Numbered from the stretch's first letter, positions 1-12,864 are shown. The stretch is 64,000 nt of DNA from Voacanga thouarsii (GCA_026120185.1 JANUWF010001218.1:3100001-3164000); one strand, 5' to 3'. The notes: a model not told the origin generated them from the sequence alone. A program made the numbers and translations.

Positions 1-1399
1 TTTTGTCTATTTTCATTTTTAATTGTTTAGTATTTTGTTATTCCTCTAAATCAAAAAAATATATATTTTCCATCTTAAGTGTGGGGGAGTGAGTTGTGTC
101 TTTATTTCCTTTGTTAGGATCTTTATTAGTATTTCTCTTTAGTTTGTTCTCTTTTATCTAAGTGTGTTTTCTCTTTAAGATCTTTATTTGTTCTCATTAG
201 TTTCTATCGTAAGTGTTTTTTTTTTTTGTCTTTATTTTCTCTGTGCTTTTATTTGTATTTTGTTTTATAGGTAGGAATAAAATCCTCTTGAACAAGCCAT
301 TTTCTCTATCTCAAGTTTGGATGTCTATTGGAGCATTATTACACTTGGGGGGTATTGCTTAAACTTTTTACCCCTCTATTAGTTTTGGTCCATTTAGAGA
401 TTCTTTAATGTGCTAATTCTTGGCCAATGAGGACGGAATAGTTTGGTGATATTCTTTGTCCAAGTTTTTATTAATTATTTTTGTATTTTCTTGGCATTAA
501 ATTACTTTGGAAAATTTTGATTTGAAAAATTTTTTGATTGAAAAACAACTTTGTTGAAAATTCCTTGAAAGTTTTGAAAATTTGAAGATTTAAAAGTTTG
601 GAACTTTTGGAGCTAATTTGCAATTGAAGTATTTTCTTTTTTCTTTTTTTATTCTTTCCTTCTTATTTATTTTGGTCATTTGGCTTTGCATTCATTGTTT
701 TATTTTTTGCCATTGAGAACAATGTCCAGCTTAAGTGTGGGGGGAGAGTTTAGGTATTGAAGATATTTTCCATATCATTTTTTATGTGAAATTTTCAAAT
801 CAAAATTTTCATTATTTATTTATTTATTGTGCTTTTCATTGATTAGTAAGGATGTAATTCTTTTTCTTCCTTGGATATGATTCTTTGTCATTCATTAGGT
901 GGATTTTGATGAAATTAGTTTATTGGATAAGATATACGTCAAGACTTGAGAATTTGGATTAATCTTGTTTATACATTGTTATTTGAATGTTATTTGACTC
1001 ATCTAGTTTGAATATGACAAGTATGATGAACGTGGGTAAAGTTTATTGGCTAATTCTTGTATTATGAGTCTAAAATTTGTTTAGCTTTGAATTATGATGA
1101 GAATGTGAGTTGATAAAAGATTTTTGAGAGGAAAGATTGTGGAGAATTATGTGAAAACAAAATTTTTTGAGTTGAAAAAAAAAACAATGAGTGAAAAACA
1201 ACATCATTGTTATGTGAATTGGAAAAAAAATGCTCTTATTATTAATCTTTTAAGACCTTTTGCTAAAAAGAGGGTTAATATGGGGAGAAGTAGCAAGTGT
1301 ATTTGGTGCACTCTCTTGAGGCTATCCCGAAGACAAAAAGCCAAGAAATAGTAGAGAAAGAAAGAAAGAATTGTTTAGAGGAAAAAATGATGAGTGATA
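1..1399 (+). mobile_element. Ty3/gypsy-type LTR element, 3' internal non-coding part (interrupted)
   Basis: No open frame of note is present. The stretch carries G-rich polypurine motifs of the form CTTAAGTGTGGGGG near 75-92 and 729-746, a signature often seen downstream of pol in plant gypsy elements. It continues at 3158 after an inserted solo LTR and ends at the polypurine tract and 3' LTR beginning at 3637. The gag-pol part must lie left of the window. Assignment to the Tat/Athila group is a guess from the long LTR and non-coding tail; no protein domain is visible here. Confidence 0.6.
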
Positions 1400-3157
1400 T
1401 GTTGGGTATCTCAGGCTCGTATCGTATACGGCGCAGCGGAAAATAAAACGAGATACCCTCCCAGGACCCGTCTATGTGTGGAAAACAAGACATAATGATA
1501 ATAAAGGTAACAGCTTTTACCTTTGGGTGATCGTCTGAAGAACAAAATTGAAGTTGAGGCGCGATCCAATAATCCTCTTATGCAAACTCCACGAGAGTTG
1601 GACATCTAACTACTATAATCACAGTGTGTGATTATCTATAATAGTAATCCACATAGAAGAATGCTCAAGTATCAAAATTTTATGTGCTAGCAGAAAAAGA
1701 TGGCGGTTTTGGCTGTTTTTGTTTTCAGCAAAACGAGAGAGAGAGAGAGAGAGAGAAGAAGAAGAAGAAGAAGAAGAAGAAGAAGAAGAAAAAGAAGACG
1801 TTTGTTTTTTATGGCTCCTATTTTCATGTGAATCACCCTTGGATTAGGGTTTCGAGCATATCCAATATATATTCCAAAATTCACTGAAAATCTGAAATTC
1901 TAAAACAATTAGAATTTCCTAATTGTAATTGGAAACATCAAATTCTCACAATTACAACTAGGACCACAAATTATAACTAATTATAATTTGTCTATAACAA
2001 CTTCTCTTTCTCGCAGTTTAACCCCTCTATGTTATCAAATAACATCTTGAGTATATAATCCTCTATTATGTGTGACCTATTAGGTTTCCCAGTCAATTGG
2101 TAGCGAACATGAATTAATCCAAACGTCTTTGAGATTAATAATCCATAATTAATTAGAATTAATCCTATTAATTCTAATCAGGATTGGTTTATTAATTCAT
2201 CAATTAATAAACCCATATTCTCAGATCATGAGCGGTATCTAGCAACACATCATGACCACCCAAGAGTCCAGGAAGTCAAGTGGCTTGACATGAACCCTTC
2301 AATAATAAACTTCAATGCAATTAACTCCTTTCACCATACAATATCGCATTCAATTTGGAGTACAGAATTAGTGCCAACTCCTTCCAGAATTAATTCTGAC
2401 CCGAATACAATAGTACTTGTACCAAGAACCCACTACTCTAGATGTGTATCAATTGGAACTGTTTCCAATACACAATCACCTTGGCCAAGGACTTTCCGAG
2501 TAGTAATTCCTACAAGTAGCCGTGAGATATTCACCCCTACTATTAGGAGTGGTGAATCATTTATTGACCCTCTCAACTACTTTCGTTTACCTCACAATGT
2601 ACCCAATATCCATCCCATAGGCGGCCCTCGATCGAGCTCCGGAGATTAGAATCAAAGTACAAAGCTCAGCAAACAAAATACCTTAGAGATCTCAAGTCTA
2701 AGGATACTTGCATGTTTGCTATATTAAGATTATATCACTGACACTAAATAGTTATCCATGTAATTATCTCAAAACTAGGTCATCCAATGAACTTGTTCCA
2801 TTAACAAGCATCCATGTGTTAACTTTGAGTATCTCAATACTCACGGTTATAAGAACCACCGGCTGATCAAATCAGGAAGTCTAACACATGCTAGTCTTAA
2901 CGCATTAATGATGTCCTGTCTTATTAATACGATGACTAGGGACAATTTAAGTACTAACACCATCCATTGTAGTAGGAATCTCATATAATGATCTCTATCA
3001 TGATTTTCTTAACACAGTATTGTACTATGGACTTTATCGAATAGTTATATTATTTAAAGTAAACAAAAGAAACTATAAGATAAATAATGTCTTTTATTAA
3101 AATAAAATGTGTCATATACAATGTACAAGTGATTGCCTCTAGGGCACAACACTAACA
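1400..3157 (-). mobile_element. Solo LTR of a Ty1/copia-type element, inserted in the gypsy body
   Basis: Read on the minus strand, the segment starts TGTTAGTGTTGTGCCC and ends with CCGCTGCGCC then ACCCAACA, the usual form of one group of plant copia LTRs. It is bounded by TGTT...AACA. Flanking 5-mers tgata (1395-1399) and tgatg (3158-3162) fit a target duplication with one mutation. The gypsy tail reads on across the two flanks. No internal domain or second LTR is present, so this is a solo LTR of about 1.76 kb. A GA/AGA microsatellite lies inside at about 1735-1795. Confidence 0.75.
1735..1797. repeat. GA / AGA microsatellite
   Basis: A run of GA dinucleotides passes into AGA trinucleotides inside the solo copia LTR. 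It is simple sequence and does not code. Confidence 0.9.
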
Positions 3158-3636
3158 TGATGACTATAAAGGGGGCCAATACGATGTGTGGAAAGAAATC
3201 CATACACTTGAGGCTATCAATTCCCTAAGTCATTGAAAATTTTGAGAGAAAAAAATTGGAGTGCTTTCTTCATATCATAACTTGAGTTGTGCAATTTTTG
3301 GATTTATAATACTTGAGATAGTAGATAACTTGACTTATGTGATTCATATTATCTATGTTTTAACTTGAAGAGTAAAATAATTTTCTTAGATTAAGGTATA
3401 CACTTGAATAATTTGACTTCAAGAGTTTTGTGATGTCTTGTCAAATGCTTCAAAATTTGAATTATTTTCAAATGGTGTGAATGACAAGAATTGTATCTAA
3501 AGTTTGAAGGGAAGTTATAATCCTTGATATGTTGTAAAGAGTTTTTGGAACGGGTAAGAACTTGTGTTTTCTTGATAATTTTTTTGGTTAAAGTATTTTG
3601 CTTGAGAACAAGCAAAAGTTCAAGTGTTGGGGTATG
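3158..3636 (+). mobile_element. Gypsy internal remainder with polypurine tract
   Basis: This is the continuation of the 1-1399 segment. It ends in a purine-rich CAAGTGTTGGGGTATG just before the TGATAG that opens the 3' LTR, as expected for the plus-strand priming site of an LTR element. No coding sequence was recognised. Confidence 0.6.
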
Positions 3637-5140
3637 TGATAGGGGCTAAAATCACCATTATTTTTCTAGTTATTTGAGATTGTTTCGAGATACATTTGTT
3701 GTAATAACTAGGTATATTCCTTCCTATTTGACATTTTGCTTGTAAAAAGTATTTTTAGCAAATTTGTGCAGATTTGAGTTAAATTCAAGCAAAAAATGAA
3801 CAATTCCAGAATGCACATGGCGTCAGGCCCAGCCAAGGGACCAAGCGTCGAGTCCATTCTAGTCAAGCAGAGAGAACCAAGCAACTTTCAGGAAGAAGAC
3901 AGAATAGACCTGGTGCCAGGTCAGGTAAGTGGACCAAGCGTCGGGTCCATTCTAACCGGCTAGTGAAAAGAGAGCTAAAAAAATCAAAGAAAAAACATAT
4001 TGTACCTGGCGCCAAGTGGGTCGAAGGTACCCGGCACCAAACCCACTCTGGAAGGTAAAAATTCTGTGCATGAATTTGAGAATTTTAAGATTTCGGTATT
4101 TTCTAATTCTTACTCGGCCAAAATCCCTCAAGAAACGAATTTAGCTTCAAAGAGGCCTATAAAAGCAAGAGAAAAGGAGGAGAAGAGTGGATCAAAAAGT
4201 ATAAATTCCAATCACTCATTGAAGGAAGAATTCACCTAATTAAGGAGGATTATTCAAGAAGTCTTCAAAGGTGAAGAACAAGGCTTGTCTATGAGTGCTT
4301 TCTTTTATCTTTATTTTCTTTTCCTTAAACAATGATGCATTCAATATTTTTATTATAATTTAAAATTATTTTGGGATTCATGATTTTGTGTTAATTTGGC
4401 TATGTAATCAATTCTTTATCATCTTTGGTGTTTAATTACTTGTTATCATTAGTTACTGATGTAAATTCTTCTAATTGACTGGGAAAAACGATGTTAGGAG
4501 TTTATTGCATTGCTTTTGTATTTGTCTAATCTTAATAGACTTGAACGATGAAGTTAAGATTATAGAACTAAAGAAATTGAAGATTAGTTGATTTCACCTC
4601 GAGCAAAGGGTTATTAGCTAACTTCATGCTTATAAGGAATTGAGCATAATGCATGTTTTGGTTATATTAGCTTGATTGGAAAATCTGTTAATATTAATCA
4701 AAAAATAGTAATTCCATGGATTGAGAAATGAAGTGGAATTTATTTAAGTAGATTTATAACTTGTGAAATGATTGAATTTTACTTTATATTCCTTCATGAT
4801 GCTAAAATGATAATTAATTGAAAGAATTGTTAATTGGCTCATTATCATATTTTTTTAGGATAATTGTCTAAATTGCATAACCCTATATCCTTGAATTGTA
4901 TATATTTCTCTTTTTTTTATTATTATATTCTCACTTTATTTGGGTTGGTTAAATAATAAATGAAAAGTGATTACTGTGTACTTGTTCCTTTGAGGATTGA
5001 TACTCGTTAATTTCCTATGCTATGCTTGCGATAAGTATACTTGCTCGTATATGTATTTTGGGATTAATGTTTTAATTAAAACTTGACTAAGAGATGGATT
5101 TAAATTTGATAATTTTTATACACTCAAAATTTACGTATCA
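3637..5140 (+). mobile_element. Gypsy 3' LTR (copy A)
   Basis: A 1504-bp LTR running TGATAGGGG...CGTATCA. Its promoter region contains TATAAAAG at 4158. It is homologous along its whole length to the solo LTR at 5444-6959, though clearly diverged. The U3 carries several GGCGCC-like repeats (for example ctggcgccaag and ctggtgccagg). The base after its 3' end enters a copia LTR copy that lacks its first 335 or so bases, so this gypsy element is inserted in that copy. The expected target duplication is ttaat at 5141-5145, with its partner outside the window. Confidence 0.8.
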
Positions 5141-7640
5141 TTAATACATAGATTCTTGTTACATGAACTAGTTATTGAATGACATAATTATGAGATAATC
5201 ACATGGATAACTATTTAGTGCTAATGATAAAATTTTATTATAGTAAAAGTGCAAGTATTTTTAGAATTGAGATCTCTAAGGGACTTTGTATGCTAAGTAT
5301 TGTATTTTGATCCCTATCATTGGAATCTCTTTGAAACGGCCTATAGGGAGGACATTGTGTCTAGTATGAAGTATACGAAAGTAATTGAGAAGATCAATAA
5401 AGGATTCATCCCTCCTAATAATAGGAGAGTATATATCGCGGTCTGATATGGGCTAAATTAGTCGTATTTTTTCTAGTTATTTGAGGCTCTTTTGTGATAC
5501 ATTTTGTTTACTAACTAGCCATATTCCTTCATATTTGAGATTTTACCCTTGGAAAGATATTTTGTTCATTATTTCAGATTTTAAAGGGAAAACGAAGCAA
5601 AAACGTCACAAAATAGAATAGAGGCGGCGCTGGCCAGGACAGAGGAACCGATGCCGGCCATGTGCTGATGACACGAACTTCGAAGCGATGAAAAATTGTT
5701 GAAACGAGACCGGAACATAATGGAACCAGCACCGGCTCCAGAAGCCAAGGCGGCGCCAGCTGTACTCTGGACAACATGGTGCTGAAATCAAGAAAATATT
5801 GGCAAACGATTAAAGAAACAGAACACAACCAGCGCCGACTCCAATAGCCAAGGCGGCATCGGCTGTGCCCTGAGGAAAAGACGGGATCTTGATTTTTCAT
5901 GCGGTTTTTGGTAATCTGTGAAATTTTAGTACTTTCCTACTTCTACTCGGCCAAGAACACTACACCAACGAGTTTAGACACTTCGTAAGCCTATAAATAG
6001 ATGGAAAACACAAGGGCAAATGAGAGAATTCATTAACCATCATAGAAAATCACTCAAATCAAATGAGGAATTCTTCAATTTAAGAAGGGTTATACAAAAA
6101 GTCTTCAAATGAAGAAGAATGAGGCTTGTCTATGAGTACTTTCTTTTACTTTGTTTTCTTTTTCTTGAACAATGATGTATTAATTATCTTATTATAATTT
6201 GACATTGTTTTATGTGTTCATGATTTTTAGAGTTATTTAATCTTTTGATTAATTGATTTTTTTCTTGGTATTTAATTACTTGAGTTGATTACAAAATTAA
6301 TTAGTTGTTTCTTTCCATTAACTTGCTTGGAAAAGGAATTGATGGTGGTTTCAATTTATTGATTTCATATATGTTGTCTCTTAACTTGCTTGGAAAAGGG
6401 GTCAATTGCTAAGAATTGGTAATTAAAGGTTAATTGATGTCTGTCAGGAATGGATTCGTTGGTTAATTTCATGTTTTAAGTTTGCCGGAATGGAAATTGA
6501 ATCAAAAGATTGTGTTTAATGCATCTTTTTTTGTAGGACTGGTTGAGACAGGAATGTGATGCTAAGTTATCTAGAAGATAGGGATTCATGGATTGGAAAC
6601 GAAGTGAGTCTATATTAATCCTTTATGATGCCAAGAGAATAATTAGTTATGATAATGGTTAGATACTTTAAGGTCATGTTTGCCAAAATAATGGTTTAAG
6701 TTACATACTTCTTCATCCTTGACATGTATATATTTTTATTTTTTTTCCTTTTTATTTCTTTTTCACTTTATAGAGTATATTAAACAATGAAAGAATGGTG
6801 ATTAATGTCTACTTGTTCCTTGAGGATCGACACTCGTTTGAACCCTATGCTCTGTTAATGATGAGTACGCTTACTTATATGTGTAATTTGGGGTTAACGT
6901 TTTAATTTAAACTTGATTAGGAATGTGCTTATTTTTATACCCAAATAAAATACACATCATGGTCACTTATAGGGAATCATTACTCAAGAAGCCATTGGCC
7001 AAAACAACTATGTATTAAAAATAGTTCCAAATTATATACAGGTTAAGTAATAGATTTTGGAACAAGTACTAATAAATCTGGACTAGAATAAATTATATTC
7101 TAAAGAGAGTTGGCACTAATTTCATATTTTAAACCGAATGAGATATAAAATGATGAAAGGAATTTATTGTACTAATATTTTGCTAGTAAAAGGTCCATGT
7201 AAAATCACTTGACTTTTTGAACTTTTTAAGTGGTCAAGACGCATTGTTAGATGCCGCTCTTGATCTGTTAAATATGAATTTATTAATTAGATAATTAATA
7301 AATTAATTTTAATTAAAATTAATAAGTTAATTCTAATTAACAAGGATTACTAATTCTATAATTATTAGAATTAGCTCATGTTTTGCTACCAATAAACTAG
7401 AAAACCTAATAGATCACGCACAATAGAAGAATATGTACTCAAAATATTATATGATAATATTATAGGGACAATTTGTGATAAGAAATAACTTTATAAGCTA
7501 ATTATAAATTGGTTATAATAATTGGGATCAAGATTGCAATTACTAAAACTTTACAGTCAAATTATAAACTTATTATAGTTTGAGGGCCAAATTATAATTT
7601 TCAAAAATCAAGTCCATAATGGAAAAGGCTTTGTTGTTGT
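5141..7640 (+). mobile_element. Second copia LTR copy, inverted, 5'-truncated, split by a solo LTR
   Basis: Positions 5141-5443 plus 6960 to about 7640 are the reverse complement of the homologous stretch of the LTR at 1400-3157 (matching roughly its 1880-2830 part). The two pieces join cleanly when 5444-6959 is removed. The first third of a kilobase is missing at 5141, where the gypsy LTR abuts. The right boundary is uncertain because similarity fades after about 7640. Divergence from the 1400-3157 copy is substantial. Confidence 0.65.
5444..6959 (+). mobile_element. Gypsy solo LTR (copy B)
   Basis: A 1516-bp LTR, TGATATGGG...ACACATCA, homologous to the LTR at 3637-5140, with TATAAATAG at 5992. 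It is flanked by cggtc (5439-5443) and tggtc (6960-6964), a 5-bp target duplication with one change. The host sequence on either side is continuous with the inverted copia LTR. There is no internal region, so it is a solo LTR left by recombination. Confidence 0.8.
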
Positions 7641-9406
7641 TGTTTCCTAAAAGGTTTAGGAAACAACCGGCGTTCACATGTTACTCTCTAGAGGCAATGA
7701 ACATGATATAGAAACAAACATATATGTGCTATTTTCATATAATATAAAATTTCCAACCATTAATAAATTATATATTGCCACATTTCATGCCATTAAAAGA
7801 AGTCATTAGTCTTATGTAAAAAATTATTATGAATCAAATTTGATACCATTTTTTAAATTTCGCTTTGATAAATTGTGGAGAATCGTCTTAGCTAAAAAAT
7901 CTGCTAAGAAAAATCTTCATCAAGAACCTTTAGCTTGCTGATTGTGATAAGACAATTAGATTCTAGTACGACTTTTGAATAGCCAGCTTCCATAGCCACT
8001 TCGACTCTAGAAATTATCTCTTGCAGTTCAATATGTTGAATATATTTTTTATTGTGTGTCCTACACCAATCTAGAATCCAAATAGAATCTTCAGAGACAT
8101 AAAAGCAATGAGATTTTAAAAAATAGAAATAAAATGATTTATTATAAGTTATAATTATATTTGTTATTTATAATTTCTTTTATTAATTAAAAAAATCCTT
8201 CATATTTGCTAAAGCCAATTTCTTTAGAAAAATTCAAGAACTGGCTTGTTCGTTTTTCAAAAAACAAATGAGGAACAGTCAAAGATAGAAGTCTTAAGTC
8301 GTTTATCAAATAGAAAATAACTTGTTTATGGTTAAAAAAAAAGAGAGAAAACCAATCTTTTTTTTTTTTTTTTTTTTGCCCATTTGAAGTTTCATTTCAA
8401 AATGCTAAAAGTGGGGTAAGAAATTTGGATTCAAAGCAAGAACAATACAAAAATATAATTCTTCTCTTATGATTTGAAATCAAATGCCACCTATTGGATA
8501 CGCTTTGCAATTCAAATTAGCATATGGTCGCAGGCAAAACACTATGGGGACTCTTGTCCTTGGAGAAGGCAATCAAACCCAATGATTTGTTCTTGTATCA
8601 TAGGGTTAAAAAATTCACTAATTGCAACCATATAATGGCACCGCATCATGCCACCATATGGTACATATGCAAGCATCTTCAAAATAATAACCTAATACTG
8701 GCACTAATAGGCATCGAATATGAAATCTGCAAATGCCAAAACCAAACTTCCTTGTGATGGACTTGCTAGTTCATATCAACAAAACTCGAAATAGAAAATT
8801 AAACTAAATTACATAAATAGTATGACAACATCCTGGAGGTGGAAGACTGCAGCTCTGCTACAGCATTTAAGTTAATAGTTATCCTGGCTACAGAATTGAA
8901 GCAATAGTAGTAAATAACAATAGATTGTGAGTGGCCACATCGCAGAAAACTAAGGATAGTGCAACCAATCATAGCAAATAAAAACACAAATCGCTCTCCA
9001 AATAATATCAACATAGCAAACATATAGCACAACAGAGACATTTAACTCATCAATAACTACCTATTTCCTGGTGTTAGTACCAGATTGATTTGTTAACAAC
9101 TTAGCAATTGTTTCCACCAGTAACAGAATAAAACATGTTGTCTCCGAAATAGCACTTAATATCATCGTTATATTTTGCAAAGATGTTAACTTTACATATT
9201 GGAATTAGAAACTCAACCTGCAATTAGAAACTTTAATACACAAAGAAAAGTATGCAGACTTCCATGCCAATTAACCAACTCAGCATGGTAGTCTAAAGAA
9301 TACTTCTTAAAAGTTAATAAGATTTGAAGCAGATAAATTTCTATGACTGCAACACACAATAGTGGTAAACATAATTTATGAGAAGGGGAAATATTAAATA
9401 CAATAC
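7641..9406. other. Intergenic, no gene recognised
   Basis: AT-rich sequence with a long T run near 8360-8378. Short open frames exist at 8524-8757 (plus) and 8799-9041 (minus), but neither resembles a protein I know and neither has exon-like borders. Confidence 0.5.
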
Positions 9407-9535
9407 CTGAATCTCCTTTCGAATTTCCTTAAAATTGTAACATCTCTTCCCACGAAGATGCAGGAACTCTCTCCATTCCTCATCTGTGCCATCTTGCCTT
9501 CATTTAGTTTGCAAGAGCTGAAGCACAAGTGGTCA
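9407..9535 (-). pseudogene. Dynamin-related protein (DRP3-type) exon fragment
   Basis: The minus-strand reading gives PLVLQLLQTK, stop, RQDGTDEEWREFLHL and then FKEIRKEIQ, followed by a consensus donor (CAG|GTATTG). This matches the GTPase-domain segment that follows the first GTP-binding motif in plant DRP3 dynamins, which act in mitochondrial and peroxisomal fission. Two arginine codons of the family appear as TGA. The preceding P-loop exon and the following exon were not found. Neighbouring exons from unrelated genes on the same strand point to capture and relocation rather than a decaying gene in place. Confidence 0.75.
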
Positions 9536-9838
9536 TATAGTAATTCTCTGAACTGTCAAGACCAATGAAGCAAAATCGATTAAATCAACCGTTTTATATC
9601 AACACACAAATTAAACACAGAAAAAGTAATCAAGTTGCTATATAAGCAATAACAATAGATACCAACATATACTGGAAAAAAGCTGCAAATTCTATTAACT
9701 ATTTTCAAAATACTGCTGCTAAATAACAAATCAAAACTGCTGCTTGATTATCACAATGAGAAATGTGCTAATGGCACATAGACAGGCCTTTAGTTTTTGA
9801 GATCAAAATTTCTTGGCTCGCCCGAACCACATCAGCAA

Positions 9839-9933
9839 CTATGTTGCTTTTACAGCAGTAGTAGCTTCTTCTGCCATATTAGGTTTTGAATTCCTCTTCT
9901 TTATAAGATCCTGCTCTCCCTCTTCCTCCAATT
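9839..9933 (-). pseudogene. Exon-like fragment, C-terminal exon of an unidentified protein
   Basis: After a good acceptor (TTTTTCCAG) the minus strand reads a 31-codon frame ending in TAG. It opens LEEEGEQDLIKKRNSKP and ends EEATTAVKAT. The charged composition and clean acceptor suggest a real last exon. I do not recognise the protein. It lies between the DRP3-like and the beta-galactosidase fragments on the same strand. Confidence 0.4.
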
Positions 9934-10143
9934 CTGGAAAAAGAAAATGTCACCAACTGTAAAATCGCACTCAACTTATCACATCTATCAGATAAAAAAA
10001 GTTTCATAATGACCAAATTCTGTACCATTTCAGTGGGTTGTTTCATAATCCGAAGTTTCTTCCATGAATTTTCCTCCCAAAAGCATGGAAATCAAATAAA
10101 ATTATGAGCAAGTCACAAAGAGAAAGAATTGTATACAACTTAC

Positions 10144-10907
10144 CAGCTAATCCAGAGTTCTGTAAACATCTTTGGTTTCTAGGGCCTGTTGGGACGGAAA
10201 TTTTCACAGTAGTAACCATTGCAAGTGTCTATCTGTAAGATGAGTACATATGAGTTTCAGAGTGACAAACACGTAAAGCCCATCATTCAAATAGATGAAA
10301 AGCAAGCACATGGATAGGAGAGGCAAACTGTCTATCAGGATTCAGATCCAGGAATGGAAAAAATTTTTCCAAAATACTTCTGGGTAGTAGGTTGATCTTA
10401 TATCCCATATATACTTGATTTGTTTCCCGTAAGCAGAAAGAGGTAAATCTGTTTATCCCAACCCTGATATTTTGAAGGCCAACATGTACACATATACAGC
10501 ATCAAAGAAAGCACCAAAACTGAAACTTAATCAATTGAAGGTAAGATTTGAGGTAACACAACGACCATTGAGGACCACAGTATCTTTTTAAGTTTATAAT
10601 CAAATGGGACGTCTAACTATTCAACAATGCTCCAATTCCTAAGTGGACACCTCATTAATCAGCATGATCCCTGAACCCTCCGATATAGAAAATGAAGGCA
10701 CCAATAAGGAGAAGGCAAATAAGCAAAAACTAAGCCATTTGAGAAAAAGCAAGAAATGCTTACAATAGGGTCAAGGGCTGTTTCTTGTTTGCACATTATC
10801 CATGGAACCCCAGTGTTTTGTCCCACAACCATCTGTGCTGCCCACTTTGTATATGCCTTACCGAGAGCACCAATTGTCCACCCCATTGGGCCATACTCAT
10901 TCTCAAT
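10144..10907 (-). pseudogene. Beta-galactosidase (GH35) fragment, two exons
   Basis: Exon A (10764-10907, 48 codons) reads IENEYGP, then [23 protein letters not shown] and DPI, with a TTCAG acceptor and a GTAAGC donor. Exon B (10144-10232) reads IDTCNGYYCENFRPNRP, an in-frame TAG, KPKMFTELW, again with proper splice borders. In plant GH35 enzymes these exons are consecutive. The motif IENEYGP contains the glutamate conserved in the family's active site. Upstream and downstream exons are absent, and the TAG sits where the family usually has tyrosine. It is a dead internal gene piece, probably transposon-carried. Confidence 0.85.
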
Positions 10908-12760
10908 CTGAACATGACACCCATTAAATTTTCTTTAAAACTTCTTCCTACCAGTGGATGAATTAAGAAATTTCCTTGAAATCAAAGAAAACCAAAAGGA
11001 AGCTGAACCCATTTCTCTAGAAACGTAGCAAAAGACAAAAGAGATGATATTTCTCTATCCTACTAAAGGCCACACTAAGAAAGCTTTTTAGAGAGACAAA
11101 CTTCAAAAATACTATAGGCAAAGGGGGAAAAATTAGAAAAATGGCATAACTTTCTTCTGGGGCACTGGGACTTATTGCAATGCACCTTAGCCCAAAGAGC
11201 CATCTCCACCACATCAATGCCAACAACTTTGGGAAGATAGCCTAATACATCTTTGCAGATGTTTAAGATTCACATCAAGAAGCCAGTTCTTACAAAAAAT
11301 AAGCATGTCAAAGACAAAAACAAAACACTAAAATTAAGAATAAATAGTAATTGAGAAATTAGGACATTTGCATACAGTAGTTCATACCTATCATCAGCGT
11401 TATGCATAGTCTATTGAGATGGACTAACAATCTGACTTCCAAGGTTATCAAAAGCCTAAATGAATGAGATCAATCCAAATAAGTTTAGTGCTATTTCTAA
11501 CATGTAAAAAACCTCCAAAATAGAAAAATCTTGAAAAGTATTAGCACTATCCCAGAGATATGCACCAAGGAATACCATCATAAATGTACATCCACTCAGA
11601 TTATTTGTTATAAACTCCAAGATGCTTCAGCTTATAGAGTTTGGCGGGCTATACATTCAAACAATAGATTGTTATCAGCTATCTGCCTAATATATCTCCA
11701 AAAAGACGAAACAAATTAATAGCTCCAGTCACTGTCCCCAGAATCCTGCCACCACAAAAATTACTACTACAAAATAAAAATAAATTTAAATAGCATAACA
11801 CTTTATTGTAGGTATGGTATATCAAAGCAAACAGGGGTGGCCATTATAGGCATTACTACTTGAGAAGATCAGAATCAGGTGGCAAAATGTTATGAATTTA
11901 TTTAGTATACAATTTATCACTATAGCAACAACAAATACACATTGCCAAATCGTTGCGTCCACTCATAAAAAGATCAAAACAAATTAGCAGCCCAAATTAA
12001 ATAAATCTAACCCCAGCAGCTGTATGCAGTTTGTTCATCACAAGTCCTCAAAATAGTTCTAGGATTGTAGTAGTGCAAAAGTTCTATCATAAATTTACTG
12101 TATAATAGAAGGTAGCAAAATTTAAGCATACCAAACAGACGCTAATTTGGCTTTCTGGGAGCAACATCAATAGTCCTATTTTGTTTTGGTTAGAGGCGAG
12201 ATTCTTCAAAGTCATCAGAAGACTCCTCCTCCCTTTTCTTGTTCTTTTCTCTGCGATTAACGTCGACCACCTTGCTCTATCGTTGTGGCTAGGTATGTTC
12301 ATTATTTGCTCTCATCTGAACCCTTGTCCTTTTCTACTCACACAAATCACATGGAAAAAAGTTAGGATAAGATAACATACAAAAACAAATTAGCACCACT
12401 GAAAATGGAAGAAATGATGAAAGAATTTATGAAACTAATCGAACCTGAGTGATAGTCTCTGAACCAACTTACTTTTCATCCATTAGGAAAGGCTCTCTAG
12501 ACAACCAATGGTGGCGCCGCGTCCTCCGCAACTATCGCTGCTACTCCTGTTGTTGCTGCCTGCATGTAGATGGATCTGATCCCTTCGTGTCTCGGATTAA
12601 CGAAGAGCCAATGATGGATTCTAGAAAGAAGAATAGGAGAGATGTTGGGAGATGTTGGGTTTTGAGGAGTTCTAGAAAGGAACGGAAGAAGAAAAGATAG
12701 TATGGAAAAGAATAAATATAAATTAAGATATATCAATATATCCATTCATGAGTTTTCATA
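10908..12760. other. Sequence with further exon-like scraps, no identified gene
   Basis: On the minus strand several short stretches look coding-like: [12 protein letters not shown] around 11170-11230, RREKNKKREEESSDDFEES around 12190-12260, and an alanine-rich TTGVAAIVAEDAAPP around 12500-12550. None could be tied to a family, and none forms a long frame. They may belong to the same captured-fragment cluster as 9407-10907. Confidence 0.3.
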
Positions 12761-12811
12761 TGTCGCTAACATACAAAGCCAAGTGTCGTAACAGGAGAAT
12801 TGTTCTTCAGC

Positions 12812-12812
12812 T

Positions 12813-12864
<52 letters not shown>

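Noticed and set aside
1684..1887. Lysine- or leucine-rich short protein
   Set aside because: It is translation of a GA/AGA microsatellite inside an LTR.
10659..10886. Beta-galactosidase open frame as a working gene
   Set aside because: Only two exons are present, the second has an in-frame TAG, and the rest of the GH35 coding sequence is missing.
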